DNA from: DASUPK01 sp963695805
GTDB lineage: Bacteria > Actinomycetota > Thermoleophilia > Solirubrobacterales > 70-9
Assembly: GCA_963695805.1 (NCBI GenBank)
Contig: CAVOHV010000006.1
Location: 131,619 to 195,618 of the forward strand
Length of the DNA: 64,000 bases
Direction of reading: 5' to 3'
A program made the position numbers and the translations under genes. This document shows, piece by piece, positions 6,260-17,939 of the stretch. The notes under the pieces are model-generated. The model worked only from the letters and a program-made list of their open reading frames with translations. It was not told where the DNA came from and ran no database searches. Each line of letters starts with the position of its first letter. The first letter of the stretch is position 1.

Positions 6260-7770
6260 ACCCGGCTCGGCAGCCCCGGCGTCTCCGTGGTGCCGCGGCG
6301 CTCGAAGAAGCGCCACTCCACCTCGCCGAGCACGGTCGAGGGTGGGTCCGCGTAGACCCACTCGCGCATGATCCGGTGCCAGTTGGCCGTCGCCCGAAGC
6401 TGGGCGAGCACCGCGAGCAGGCCGGTCTCCATGCGCCGCCCCATCAGCTCATCGGCGGGCAGGCTCTCCCGGCGCACCAGGTCGTAGAAGTCCGAGCGCG
6501 GGTCGGAGGTGACCTCGATCATCTTCATCACGCGCTTCGGCGTGATCCGAACTTCGCCATCCTCGAGGTACCACCCCCCGACCATCTTCACGTGCCTCAT
6601 CAGCCGCTCGGCATCGACCTTCTTGGGGTCGCTGACGAAGCCGAGGTCGTGGAGGGCTTCCCGGAGCGCCTCCGGATCGTCCCGTCCCGCCGCGTCGACG
6701 GCCCGCTGCTCGAGCTGGATCTGCTCGGGCCTGAGCCGCTTGGTCATGCCGAAGTCGAGGAAGGCGACCCGCCCGTCGTCCATGAGCAGGTAGTTGCCGG
6801 GATGGGTGTCGGCGTTGAAGTGCTGCAGGTGGTAGATCGAGCCGAAGCAGAAGCGGAAGACGATCTCGCCGAAGATGTCGCGCTCGTCCTGCTCGAGCTC
6901 CTTGACCTCGTCGAAGCCGCGGCCCTCGACGTAGTCCGACACGAGCACCCGCCTCCGCGAGAGCCGCGAGTGGACCTTGGGGACGAAGATGAATGGGTGT
7001 CCGTCGTAGGCGCGGGCGAAGGCGCGCTGGTTCTGCGCCTCGTATTCGTAGTCGAGCTCCTCGAGGACGCGCTCGCGCAGCTCCGAGGCGACGGCCTTCG
7101 CGTCAAGCCCGGGCGCCAGCACCTTCGCCAGGCGGACGAGCATGCCCGCGTTGGCGACGTCGGACTCGAGGGCGTCGGCGATCCCGGGGTACTGGATCTT
7201 GACGGCGACCTTCGTGCCGTCGCGGAGGGTCGCACGGTGGACCTGTCCGATCGAGGCGGCGGCGAAGGCCTCCTCCTCGATCTCGGCGAAAACCCGCTCT
7301 GGGCTCTCGTCGTACTCCTCCTCGAGCACCTGGCGCACCTTGTCCCAGGGCATCGCGGGTGCGCTGGTCCGCAACTTGGAGAGCTGCTCCTGGTAGATCT
7401 CGCGGTACTCCGGCGGCAGGAAGTCGACGTCGATGAATGAGGCCATCTGGCCGATCTTCATCGCGGCCCCCTTCATCTCGCCCAGGACGGATGCCATCTT
7501 CAGGGCGCTCTCGAGGTGACGGGTCTCGAGGCGGTCCTGCGCCTTGTCCTCGGAGCGAACCACGTTCGCGGCGGCGGTCCCTGCGTAGCGCGTCGCCTGG
7601 GTGCCGATCGCGGTGCCGAGCTTGGCCGAGCGGCCGATCCGCGTCTGCGGGATCTTCCGCCGCTGCTCCTCGGGCTCGGACGGCTCCTGCCGCGCGTCCC
7701 CCTCGGGGTCGGCTCGGAGGGCGTCCACGCCCTGCTGGTCCCGTTGCTCCCTTTCTTCGTCGCTGCCCAT
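6256..7770 (-). CDS. ABC1/UbiB family atypical kinase
   Basis: 504 residues from ATG 7770; a GTG at 7779 is also possible, but the ATG is preceded by aggtgaggg. The N-terminal 45 residues are charged and disordered. UbiB marks follow: KIGQ (MKIGQMAS), the Ala-rich loop AAASIGQVHRA replacing a P-loop, the lysine in VAVKIQYPG, ELDYEYEAQN, and the catalytic ADTHPGN (family ADPHPGN) and LDFG. All catalytic residues are present, so ATPase activity is expected. Known relatives support isoprenoid-lipid or quinone metabolism; the substrate here is unknown. A T/A-rich stretch (tattttctatc, 7781-7791) supplies a -10-like site on the minus strand. Confidence 0.88.
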   Translation of the reverse strand: MGSDEEREQRDQQGVDALRADPEGDARQEPSEPEEQRRKIPQTRIGRSAKLGTAIGTQATRYAGTAAANVVRSEDKAQDRLETRHLESALKMASVLGEMKGAAMKIGQMASFIDVDFLPPEYREIYQEQLSKLRTSAPAMPWDKVRQVLEEEYDESPERVFAEIEEEAFAAASIGQVHRATLRDGTKVAVKIQYPGIADALESDVANAGMLVRLAKVLAPGLDAKAVASELRERVLEELDYEYEAQNQRAFARAYDGHPFIFVPKVHSRLSRRRVLVSDYVEGRGFDEVKELEQDERDIFGEIVFRFCFGSIYHLQHFNADTHPGNYLLMDDGRVAFLDFGMTKRLRPEQIQLEQRAVDAAGRDDPEALREALHDLGFVSDPKKVDAERLMRHVKMVGGWYLEDGEVRITPKRVMKMIEVTSDPRSDFYDLVRRESLPADELMGRRMETGLLAVLAQLRATANWHRIMREWVYADPPSTVLGEVEWRFFERRGTTETPGLPSRV

Positions 7771-7838
7771 TGCCCTCACCTATTTTCTATCCTGGCGCCG
7801 GAGCGTAGCCCGCGGACACCAGTCTGGCGGGCTGTTAC

Positions 7839-7866
7839 GAGAGGGCGCGCAACAGCGCGACCCGTT
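7839..7866 (+). repeat. Small palindromic repeat, family 1, copy A
   Basis: Pattern GAGA-GGG-CGCGC-AACA-GCGCG-A-CCC-GTT: an 8-bp stem with one bulged A and a tetraloop. It ends 13 nt before the rplY start. Confidence 0.7.
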
Positions 7867-7879
7867 AAAAGAACTTCCC

Positions 7880-8629
7880 ATGGCACAGGCCAGAGCCAAA
7901 CTCAAGGTTTCCCAGCGCGACACGTTCGGGTCGCGCGCCACACGGCGCCTGCGCCGCGAGGGCCTCGTTCCGGGCGTGGTCTACGGGCAGGGCGGCGAAG
8001 CCCGCCCCTTCCAGGTCCCCGCCCGCGACCTCCGGACCCTGCTCGCCGAGGGGCAGACGCTGGTCGACCTCGAGCTGGATGACTCCAAGGCCGTCCCCGT
8101 CGTGATCAAGGAGCAGCAGCACCATCCGGTCCGCGGCGACGTCATGCACCTGGACTTCCTCGAGGTGCGCCTCGATGAGGCGATCGAGGCGGAGGTCGCG
8201 ATCGAGCTCGAGGGAACCGATCAGGCACCCGGCGTCCGCGAGGGCGGCGTGCTCGAGCACGTCACCCGCGAGGTCACCGTCGAGGCGCTGCCGACGGACA
8301 TCCCCGAGCGGATCACCGTCGACGTCTCCGAGATGGACATCAACGACACGATCAACCTCGCCTCTGTCGCGGTGCCCTCCGGCGTGAAGTTCATGGCTGA
8401 CGAGCCGGAGGAGATCACGATCGCCACCCTCAGCCCGCCGCGGGTCGAGGAGGAGCCCGAGCCAGAGGTCGAGGAGGAGACCGAGCTGGTCGGCGAGGGC
8501 GAGGAGGCTCCGGAGGGCGAGGAGGGCGCCGAGGGCGAGGAAGATGAGAGGGCGCGCGACAGCGCGACCCGTGAGACGGGGCGCGAGGGCGGCGGCGAGG
8601 GCGGCGAGGACTCCGGCGGCAACCAGTAA
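7880..8629 (+). CDS. rplY: 50S ribosomal protein L25 / general stress protein Ctc
   Basis: 249 residues from ATG 7880 (MAQARAKLKVSQRDTFGSRA). The L25 5S-rRNA-binding domain runs to about residue 95 (RRLRREGLVPGVVYGQGG, HPVRGDVMHLDF). The TL5/Ctc beta domain follows to about 190, then a long Glu/Gly-rich acidic tail. The tail includes RARDSATRE, which is encoded by a family-1 palindromic repeat. The upstream spacing holds another copy of the repeat and no clear Shine-Dalgarno sequence. The stop overlaps the ATG of the next small gene by one base. Confidence 0.93.
   Translation: MAQARAKLKVSQRDTFGSRATRRLRREGLVPGVVYGQGGEARPFQVPARDLRTLLAEGQTLVDLELDDSKAVPVVIKEQQHHPVRGDVMHLDFLEVRLDEAIEAEVAIELEGTDQAPGVREGGVLEHVTREVTVEALPTDIPERITVDVSEMDINDTINLASVAVPSGVKFMADEPEEITIATLSPPRVEEEPEPEVEEETELVGEGEEAPEGEEGAEGEEDERARDSATRETGREGGGEGGEDSGGNQ
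8546..8573 (+). repeat. Small palindromic repeat, family 1, copy B (inside rplY)
   Basis: GAGA-GGG-CGCGC-GACA-GCGCG-A-CCC-GTG. Apart from the loop and the last base it is identical to copy A. It lies in frame within the non-conserved acidic tail of L25. Confidence 0.7.
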
Positions 8630-8814
8630 TGGGTCTTCTCGATCGCCTCTTCGGTCGGCGGGGTCAGCGCGGATCGGGTGACGATCGGTTCACACGCGAC
8701 GGCTCCCACCAGTACGTTCAGCCACCCCCAACTGAGCAGAGCGGCGGCCAGGGTGACTCCGGTGGTGGGGGCGATGGGGGCGGCGGGGGCAATGGAGGCG
8801 GAGGCGGCGATTAG
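8629..8814 (+). CDS. Small Gly-rich hypothetical protein
   Basis: 61 residues from the ATG overlapping the rplY stop (taATG). The N-terminus GLLDRLFGRRGQR is amphipathic and could sit on a membrane; the second half is almost all Gly and Asp. No family recognised. Placement between rplY and pth with a one-base overlap suggests translation by coupling. It could be non-functional. Confidence 0.5.
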   Translation: MGLLDRLFGRRGQRGSGDDRFTRDGSHQYVQPPPTEQSGGQGDSGGGGDGGGGGNGGGGGD

Positions 8815-9445
8815 CCGCTGGTCGCTTCGCCGGCGCCGCGGGAGCGATGAACCCCGCACGGGCCGCGTTGATGCCCTGATCGTGGGCCTTGGCAACCCCG
8901 GGCGCGAGTACGCCGACACCCGGCACAACCTCGGCTTCGAGGTGGCCGACGAGCTCTCTCGTCGCTGGGAGCTCCCCAAGGCCCGCAAGCGCTATGGCGC
9001 GCTGATCACGGACGGCCGGACGGGTCCGGGCGGCCCCCGGGTCGCAATCCTGCTTCCCCAGACCTTCATGAACGAATCCGGTTCGGCCGCCGGTCCCGCG
9101 CGGGGTGAGCTGGGCGTGCCGCTCGACCATGTGATCGCGCTTCACGACGAGATCGACCTCCCCTTCGGCGAGGTGCGAAGCAAGCTGGGGGGCGGAGTCG
9201 CAGGGCACAACGGCTTGAAGAGCCTCAGTCAGGGGCTGGGCGGCAAGGACTTCTGGCGGGTCCGAGGCGGCGTGGGGCGGCCCAGCACCAGCGACCCGGA
9301 GGTGGTCTCGAACTACGTCCTCTCCCGGTTCCGGGAGCCGGACGAGGAGGTCGACCTGTTGATCCAGTCCGCCGCCGACGAGGTGGAGCGATTGCTCGAT
9401 GAGATCACGGGCCCCCTGACCGAGCCCGAGGAGGCCGCTGACTGA
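8792..9445 (+). CDS. pth: Peptidyl-tRNA hydrolase
   Basis: Pth frees tRNA from peptidyl-tRNAs that drop off the ribosome. The core LIVGLGNPGREYADTRHNLG carries the catalytic His, and LLPQTFMNESG, LHDEIDLPFG and GGGVAGHNGLKS are all conserved, so the enzyme should be active. The start is uncertain. ATG 8792 gives 217 residues with about 30 extra N-terminal residues (EAEAAISRWSLRRRRG). No ATG, GTG or TTG lies in frame closer to the conserved core except within it. The gene overlaps the preceding small frame by 23 nt. Its stop TGA shares a base with the next ATG. Confidence 0.92.
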   Translation: MEAEAAISRWSLRRRRGSDEPRTGRVDALIVGLGNPGREYADTRHNLGFEVADELSRRWELPKARKRYGALITDGRTGPGGPRVAILLPQTFMNESGSAAGPARGELGVPLDHVIALHDEIDLPFGEVRSKLGGGVAGHNGLKSLSQGLGGKDFWRVRGGVGRPSTSDPEVVSNYVLSRFREPDEEVDLLIQSAADEVERLLDEITGPLTEPEEAAD

Positions 9446-10176
9446 TGCCGCTGACCAGCTACTCGGTGGATGAGACGCACGTCGCGCTGCTGCGGCTGGA
9501 GCGCGCCGAGGCGCGCAACGCGATCAACACCGAGATGCTCAACGAGCTCCTCGCCCATCTCGACCGCGCGAGGGGGGACGCCGAGGCGCGCGTCCTGGTG
9601 ATCTCCTCGAACGACCACCTCGCCCTCTCCGCCGGGGCGGATGTCCGCGAGGAGCTCGACGAGCAGGGCCGCGTTCACCGTATGGAGCTCTTTGCTCGAC
9701 TCTACGACGAGCTCACGGCCTTCCCGAAGCCCACCGTCGCCGCCTGCCACGGCGCGGTCGTCGGTGGTGGCGCCGAGATCGCGGTGGCCTGCGATCTGCG
9801 GGTCGGCGGCTCGAACCTGCGGATGCGCTTCCCGGGCGCCGAGCTCGGCGTGCCGGTCGGTCCCGCCCGCCTGGTCACCCTCTGCGGACTAGGCACCGCG
9901 AAGTACCTCCTGCTCACCTCCCGCACCGTCAGCGCCGACGAGGCCCTGCGCATGGGCCTGGTCCATCGGGTCGCGCCTGCGTCCGCCACCGAGGATGCGG
10001 CGCTCTTCCTCGCCGCCGAGGTGGCCGCTCACCCACCCGAGGCGGTCGCCCGTCTGAAGGCGATGCTGCACCGGTGGGATGGGGTGGTCGAGCGCTCGGC
10101 CGACGAGGGTCGCGGGCAGGTCGAGTGGCAGCGCAGCGGCCCCGGGCTGCCGTTTCGGGGCGGCACCGAAGGCTGA
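9445..10176 (+). CDS. Enoyl-CoA hydratase/isomerase family protein
   Basis: 243 residues with a crotonase fold: RLERAEARNAINTEM at the N-terminus, the oxyanion-hole segments ALSAGADVRE and CHGAVVGGGAEIAVACD, and LGVPVGPARLV where the catalytic Glu pair region lies. Likely role: hydration or isomerisation of a CoA thioester in fatty-acid or aromatic breakdown; the exact substrate cannot be read. The ATG overlaps the pth stop by one base, so the two are probably translationally coupled although functionally unrelated. Confidence 0.87.
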   Translation: MPLTSYSVDETHVALLRLERAEARNAINTEMLNELLAHLDRARGDAEARVLVISSNDHLALSAGADVREELDEQGRVHRMELFARLYDELTAFPKPTVAACHGAVVGGGAEIAVACDLRVGGSNLRMRFPGAELGVPVGPARLVTLCGLGTAKYLLLTSRTVSADEALRMGLVHRVAPASATEDAALFLAAEVAAHPPEAVARLKAMLHRWDGVVERSADEGRGQVEWQRSGPGLPFRGGTEG

Positions 10177-10229
10177 AGCGGTCCCGGCGCTCCGCCCGTT
10201 GAGCCCGACGTCCTCGAAGCCGGATGGCC

Positions 10230-10235
10230 GATACT
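10230..10235 (+). promoter_or_regulatory. -10-like hexamer GATACT before a VOC gene
   Basis: GATACT ends 7 nt before ATG 10243, the same spacing as other putative leaderless promoters in this window. Confidence 0.4.
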
Positions 10236-10242
10236 CACAGGC

Positions 10243-10572
10243 ATGTCCGCCCCGCTGATCGAGTTCCCGGCCGACGACCCGGAGCGTGCCCGGCAGTTCT
10301 GGAGCGGCGTTCTCGGCGCCGAGCTCACGCCAAGGCCCAGCGAAGCTGGGGCAGGCTGGGAGGCGAGCGGTGCTGACCTTCGCCTGGGACTGCACCAGCG
10401 TGGACCCGGTCCGGGTGACACCGCTTCGCTGGCCTATTTCACGGTGCCCGACCTTCCGGCGGCGCTCCAGCGCGTCCAGGACCTCGGCGGTTCAGTTATC
10501 CACCCCGGTGAGCGCTGGGCGATCTGCCGTGACTCCGAGGGCAGCCCGTTCGCGCTCGCGGCGGATTCCTAG
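10243..10572 (+). CDS. VOC (glyoxalase/bleomycin-resistance) family protein
   Basis: 109 residues. The opening LIEFPADDPERARQFWSGVLG is the usual beta-alpha start of a vicinal-oxygen-chelate module, and the end (IHPGERWAICRDSEGSPFAL) supplies the second half. A single domain, so it probably acts as a dimer. Metal ligands are not clear enough to assign glyoxalase activity. It is convergent with another VOC gene 50 nt away. Confidence 0.75.
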   Translation: MSAPLIEFPADDPERARQFWSGVLGAELTPRPSEAGAGWEASGADLRLGLHQRGPGPGDTASLAYFTVPDLPAALQRVQDLGGSVIHPGERWAICRDSEGSPFALAADS

Positions 10573-10622
10573 AACTCCAACCGGCGCGAGAACCGCTACG
10601 GGGAGTTGGCGGGGCAGAGCAG

Positions 10623-11009
10623 CTAGGCGTGGAATACGGCCTCGACGTTGTGCCCGTCGGGGTCGAGTACGAAGGCGCCGTAGTAGCCATCGCTGTACTC
10701 GGGCCGAGGGCCGGGCGCCCCGTTGTCCCTGCCGCCGGCGGCGATGGCAGCGGCGTAGAAGGCGTCGACCTGGTCGGTCGAGTCGGAGGCGAAGGCGATG
10801 TGGAGCTGACCGCCCTGCTCGTATTCCTCCGAGATCGCGAAGTCGTCCTCGTCCTTGGTTCCGAACGAGATCCCGCGGTGGGCGTCGCCCGACGGGCCGA
10901 GGTCATCGAAGCCGAGCGGCGCCAGCGCCTGGGCGTAGAAGCGCCTGCTCCTCTCCAGGTCGGAGACGCCGATCGTGAGGTGGTCGATGATCACGCGCCG
11001 CGTGGGCAT
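10623..11009 (-). CDS. VOC (glyoxalase) family protein
   Basis: 128 residues from ATG 11009 (MPTRRVIIDHLTIGVSDLER). The frame extends upstream but that part is shadow. H10 in IDHLTIGV and a Glu near the C-terminus (HNVEAVFH) match the metal ligands of the family, and DPDGHNVEAVFH is the standard ending. Small-molecule substrate unknown. It is transcribed away from mfd; the hairpin-rich region 11041-11125 lies between them. Confidence 0.82.
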   Translation of the reverse strand: MPTRRVIIDHLTIGVSDLERSRRFYAQALAPLGFDDLGPSGDAHRGISFGTKDEDDFAISEEYEQGGQLHIAFASDSTDQVDAFYAAAIAAGGRDNGAPGPRPEYSDGYYGAFVLDPDGHNVEAVFHA

Positions 11010-11042
11010 GCCCCCAAAAGTACTCGGCGCTAAGCTCGATTT

Positions 11043-11059
11043 AGGCCGGGCCCCGGCCT
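11043..11059. other. Perfect hairpin AGGCCGGG-c-CCCGGCCT
   Basis: 8-base arms around one base; at least 7 pairs can form. The first of three consecutive hairpins between the VOC gene and mfd. Confidence 0.45.
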
Positions 11060-11061
11060 TA

Positions 11062-11091
11062 AACGGGTTGCTCCTTGCGGAGCACCCTCGC
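11062..11091 (-). repeat. Small palindromic repeat, family 1, copy C
   Basis: On the minus strand: GCGA-GGG-TGCTCC-GCAA-GGAGCA-A-CCC-GTT. Stem sequence differs from copies A, B and E but remains fully paired, with the same bulged A. Confidence 0.7.
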
Positions 11092-11101
11092 ATCAAGTTG
11101 A

Positions 11102-11125
11102 CCCGGATCGACGATCCGGGCTTTT
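11102..11125 (+). terminator. Terminator-like hairpin upstream of mfd
   Basis: Stem CCCGGATC / GATCCGGG (11102-11109 with 11113-11120), loop GAC, then CTTTT. It stands 18 nt before the mfd start between divergent genes, so if transcribed it would sit in the mfd leader. It could attenuate mfd or stop antisense transcription. Confidence 0.45.
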
Positions 11126-11142
11126 GTCGTGCTGATTTCGAG

Positions 11143-14490
<3,348 letters not shown>

Positions 14491-14528
14491 GGGACGACTT
14501 AGGAGTCTGCGGCTATGCTGCCGCCTCT

Positions 14529-15896
14529 GTGAGCCGGGGATTCTTCTCTAAGCGAAACCTCGCGATCATCTTCGGGGCGGCGCTCGTCCTGACGGTCGCG
14601 ATCACCGCTGCCGCTGTCGGCGTCGGGCACCCGAGCGTGCCCTCCGACGACGTCGCCGTGATCGACGACGCCAGCATCGACGTTCCGGGCCTGGTCCAGG
14701 ACGGGCACATCAGCAAGACGGACTTCAATCGGTTCCTGCTGCAGACGGCCAAGCAGAACAACCTCCAGCAGGTCCCGCAGGCCAGCGATCCGCAGTACAA
14801 GCAGCTCAAGGACCAGGCGATGCAGAGCGCGCTTCAGATCGGCTGGATCGTCGGCGAGGCCAATAGGGAGGGGCTCACCTTCACGGACACGCAGATTCAG
14901 CAGTCGCTGCAGCAGATCAAGTCACAGTTCAAGAGCCAGCAGGAGTACGAGACCGCGCGCGACCAGGCGGGCCTGACCGAGGAAGACGTCGTCCAGCGGG
15001 CCAGGCTCCAGCTGATCCAGAACAAGATCCAGGACAACATCTCGAACAGCACCCCATCGGTCTCCGACAGCGACGCCAGGGACTACTACGACGCGAACAA
15101 GCAGCAGTTCACGCAGCCGGCCAAGCGAACGATCCGGATCATCCAGAACAAGGACGCGAACGCGGTCAACCAGGCGCTGCAGGCGCTCAGGGCCGATTCC
15201 TCACCGGCGAACTGGAAGACGGTCGCCGCCCAGTTCTCGACCGATCCGACCTCGAAGGACAAGGGCGGCCTGCGCACGGACGTCGTGCCCGGCTCCTTCC
15301 AGCAGCCCCTCGACGACGAGATCTTCAGTGCCCCCACCGGGCAGGTCCAGGGGCCGGTCACGACTCCGACCGCCACCTTCGCCTTCGAGGTCGAGTCCGC
15401 GACGCCCGAGCAGGTCCAGGGCTTCGACGACACGACCACGAGCGCCTCCGGCGGCGCCCCCACGAAGGTCAGCGACCAGATCAAGGCTCAGATCAAGAGC
15501 CAGCAGCAGCAGGAGACTCTCTCGGCCTTCGGTATCCACTTCCGCGACTACTGGACCAATCTGACCCAGTGCGGGAGCGACTTCGTGGTCCAGGGGTGCG
15601 ACAACTTCAGCGGCGGCGGGCCGACCTGCGATCCGAGCAAGGTCGCGCAGCAGGCCGGCGGTGTGGGGACCGGTTGCCCGGCACCGGTCTTCGCCACCTG
15701 CCAGGAGGGTTCCGCGGCCACAGGCGGTCAGGCCGGCCAGCTGCAGTGCAGCGGCACGGGCCCGACGCCGGGTGCTCCCGGATCCTTCAAGCCCTTTGTC
15801 CCCGTGACGGGTGGAGCCCCGCAGGGCCCGCACCCGCCCGGCGAAGGCACCACCCCGGGCGCGGGCAACATCTCGATCCCCGGCCTTACCCCGTAG
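14529..15896 (+). CDS. SurA/PrsA-like peptidyl-prolyl isomerase (foldase)
   Basis: 455 residues from GTG 14529; a TATGCT hexamer lies 9 nt upstream. After SKRNLA a single membrane segment (IIFGAALVLTVAITAAAVGV) anchors the protein outside. A SurA-type N-terminal helical region follows (GHISKTDFNRFLLQTAKQNN, QIQQSLQQIKSQF), then a parvulin domain (residues about 205-300: SPANWKTVAAQFSTDPTSKD, KGGLRTDVVPGSFQ). The last 100 residues are a Cys-, Gly- and Pro-rich tail with 7-8 cysteines, unusual for the family and perhaps disulphide-linked at the cell surface. Likely role: folding of secreted proteins. Confidence 0.85.
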   Translation: MSRGFFSKRNLAIIFGAALVLTVAITAAAVGVGHPSVPSDDVAVIDDASIDVPGLVQDGHISKTDFNRFLLQTAKQNNLQQVPQASDPQYKQLKDQAMQSALQIGWIVGEANREGLTFTDTQIQQSLQQIKSQFKSQQEYETARDQAGLTEEDVVQRARLQLIQNKIQDNISNSTPSVSDSDARDYYDANKQQFTQPAKRTIRIIQNKDANAVNQALQALRADSSPANWKTVAAQFSTDPTSKDKGGLRTDVVPGSFQQPLDDEIFSAPTGQVQGPVTTPTATFAFEVESATPEQVQGFDDTTTSASGGAPTKVSDQIKAQIKSQQQQETLSAFGIHFRDYWTNLTQCGSDFVVQGCDNFSGGGPTCDPSKVAQQAGGVGTGCPAPVFATCQEGSAATGGQAGQLQCSGTGPTPGAPGSFKPFVPVTGGAPQGPHPPGEGTTPGAGNISIPGLTP

Positions 15897-15897
15897 C

Positions 15898-15925
15898 GCG
15901 AGGGTGCGCGACAGCGCAACCCGTT
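15898..15925 (+). repeat. Small palindromic repeat, family 1, copy E
   Basis: GCGA-GGG-TGCGC-GACA-GCGCA-A-CCC-GTT, filling the gap between the foldase stop and the mazG GTG, which begins 3 nt later. Compared with copy A, the C-G pair at the fourth position has become T-A. Confidence 0.7.
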
Positions 15926-15927
15926 AG

Positions 15928-16578
15928 GTGGCGAAGCCGTCCTATCTAGAGGCTCTGAGTCACCTCGATGAGGTGACCCGGCGGCTGCGCCGGGAGTGCC
16001 CCTGGGACCGCGAACAGGACGCCCGCTCGATCGTGCCGCACACGGTCGAGGAGGCCTACGAGCTGGCCGATGCCGCGTCTCGCGACGACACGGAGGCGAT
16101 GGTCGACGAGCTCGGCGATGTCCTCTTCCAGGTGCTCTTCCTCTCGCTGCTGCTCGAGGAGCGCGGGGAGGGCGATCTGGCGGCCGTCGCCGAGTCCTGC
16201 GCCGCCAAGCTGATTCGCCGCCACCCGCACGTCTACGGCGACCGCGAACTCGAGACCGCGGGCCAGGTGCTTACCCAGTGGGAGGAGATCAAGCGCGAGG
16301 TGGAGGGCACCGGCGAGCGCGAGCCGCTCGAGGCGCTACCCGAGAACCTGCCCGCGCTGCTCTACGCACGCAAGGTCCTGCGGCGGATCGATCCAGAGGG
16401 AGATGCGAAGGGCGAGAAGCCCGGAGCGCCGTCGGCAGATCGCGAGGAGCGCGACGAGGCCGAGCGGATGGTGGGCGAGCTGTTGCTCGAGGCCACCGCC
16501 GTATCGCGGCAGCTGGGTGTCGATCCCGAGCTCGCCCTGCGCCAGGCGACCCGCCGCCTCGTCGAGGACGCCGAGTAG
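15928..16578 (+). CDS. mazG: Nucleoside triphosphate pyrophosphohydrolase MazG
   Basis: 216 residues. The N-terminal MazG motif LRRECPWDREQDARSIVPHT is followed by EEAYELADA and DELGDVLFQVLFLS, with the metal-binding E-x2-E...E-x2-D pattern intact. It hydrolyses noncanonical or excess NTPs. The second half is shorter and divergent from E. coli MazG. The GTG start comes 2 nt after a palindromic repeat, so no Shine-Dalgarno sequence is available unless the hairpin itself matters. Confidence 0.9.
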   Translation: MAKPSYLEALSHLDEVTRRLRRECPWDREQDARSIVPHTVEEAYELADAASRDDTEAMVDELGDVLFQVLFLSLLLEERGEGDLAAVAESCAAKLIRRHPHVYGDRELETAGQVLTQWEEIKREVEGTGEREPLEALPENLPALLYARKVLRRIDPEGDAKGEKPGAPSADREERDEAERMVGELLLEATAVSRQLGVDPELALRQATRRLVEDAE

Positions 16579-16603
16579 GGCCGCCCGGTAGGTTCCCGGC
16601 TCG

Positions 16604-17908
16604 ATGGCGACGATCGAGAACGTCCACGGCCGGCAGGTGCTCGACTCGCGGGGCAACCCGACGGTCGAGGTCGATGTCGTGCTCGACTCGGGCGCTCGCG
16701 GCCTCGCGATCGTTCCCTCGGGAGCCTCCACCGGCGAGTTCGAGGCCGTCGAGCTCCGCGACGGAGGAGACCTCTGGGGCGGGAAGGGAGTCGCCAAGGC
16801 CGTCGCCAATGTGAACGGGGAGATCGCGGAGGCGATCAGGGGTGCGCGAGCCGCCGAGCAGTCGGCGCTCGACCGGACGATGATCGAGCTCGACGGGACC
16901 CCGAACAAGGGCCGCCTCGGCGCCAACGCGATCCTCGGGGTCTCGCTGGCCACCGCGAGGGCGGCCGCGGCCGATACGGGCCAGCCGCTCTACGACTACT
17001 TCGCCGAGCTCTATGCGGCAACCGGCGCCAAGGACGCCGGTCCGGCGGAGCTGGTCCCGGTGCCGATGATGAACGTGCTGAACGGCGGTGCTCACGCCGA
17101 CAACTCGGTGGACTTCCAGGAGTTCATGGTGGTCCCCGCCGGCGCCCCGACCTTCGCCGACTGCGTGCGCGTCGGAGCCGAGGTCTACCAGGCACTCAAG
17201 GGGGCTCTCGGCGACCGGGGGCTCTCCACCGCCTTGGGCGACGAGGGCGGCTTCGCTCCGGACCTGGAGTCGAACCACGCGGCGCTCGACTTCCTGGTCG
17301 CGGCGATCGAGGGGGCGGGCTACGCCCCAGGGGAGGACGTGGTGATCGCTCTCGACCCGGCGACCAGCGAGATCTACGAGGACGGCAAGTACGTGCTCGA
17401 GCACGAGGGGCGCACCCTCACCTCCGGGGAGATGGCCGAGTATTGGCACGACGTCCGGGCGCGGTTCCACGTCGTCTCGATCGAGGACGGCATGGACGAG
17501 GAGGACTGGGATGGCTGGAAGGCGCTGACCGAGCGGATCGGCGATTTCTGCCAGCTCGTCGGGGACGACCTCTTCGTCACCAACCCCGAGCGGCTGCGGC
17601 GCGGGATCGAGCAGGGTGTCGCCAACTCGATCCTGATCAAGGTCAACCAGATCGGCACGCTCACCGAGACGCTCGAGGCGATCCAGATCGCCCGCGACGC
17701 CGGCTACACCACGGTGATCTCACATCGCTCGGGGGAGACCGAGGACACGACGATCGCCGATCTCGCGGTGGGCACGGGTGCGGGCCAGATCAAGGCCGGC
17801 GCCCCAGCGCGCTCCGATCGCGTCGCCAAGTACAACCGCCTGCTGCGCATCGAGGAGGAGCTCGGTGACCGGGCGAAATTCCCGGGCGCCTCGGCCTTCG
17901 AGCGGTAG
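16604..17908 (+). CDS. eno: Enolase
   Basis: Converts 2-phosphoglycerate to phosphoenolpyruvate in glycolysis. 434 residues, normal length. Signature parts: RQVLDSRGNPTVEVDV, SGASTGEFEAVELRDGG, the catalytic-loop region ALGDEGGFAPDL, metal ligands in VIALDPATSEI, VSIEDGMDEEDWDGW, LVGDDLFVTNPERL, and the closing SHRSGETEDTTIADLAV. All active-site residues are present. It is followed 32 nt later by the DivIC-like gene on the same strand, a common actinobacterial neighbourhood. Confidence 0.97.
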   Translation: MATIENVHGRQVLDSRGNPTVEVDVVLDSGARGLAIVPSGASTGEFEAVELRDGGDLWGGKGVAKAVANVNGEIAEAIRGARAAEQSALDRTMIELDGTPNKGRLGANAILGVSLATARAAAADTGQPLYDYFAELYAATGAKDAGPAELVPVPMMNVLNGGAHADNSVDFQEFMVVPAGAPTFADCVRVGAEVYQALKGALGDRGLSTALGDEGGFAPDLESNHAALDFLVAAIEGAGYAPGEDVVIALDPATSEIYEDGKYVLEHEGRTLTSGEMAEYWHDVRARFHVVSIEDGMDEEDWDGWKALTERIGDFCQLVGDDLFVTNPERLRRGIEQGVANSILIKVNQIGTLTETLEAIQIARDAGYTTVISHRSGETEDTTIADLAVGTGAGQIKAGAPARSDRVAKYNRLLRIEEELGDRAKFPGASAFER

Positions 17909-17939
17909 GAATGCGTCACGGCATGGCGAATCCGGAGCC

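Noticed and set aside
8678..8791. Upstream extension of pth
   Set aside because: It lies wholly within the small Gly-rich gene in another frame and has no resemblance to Pth.
10975..11142. Upstream extension of mfd by 56 codons
   Set aside because: It would run through the VOC gene start and three hairpins, and the residues are not like Mfd.
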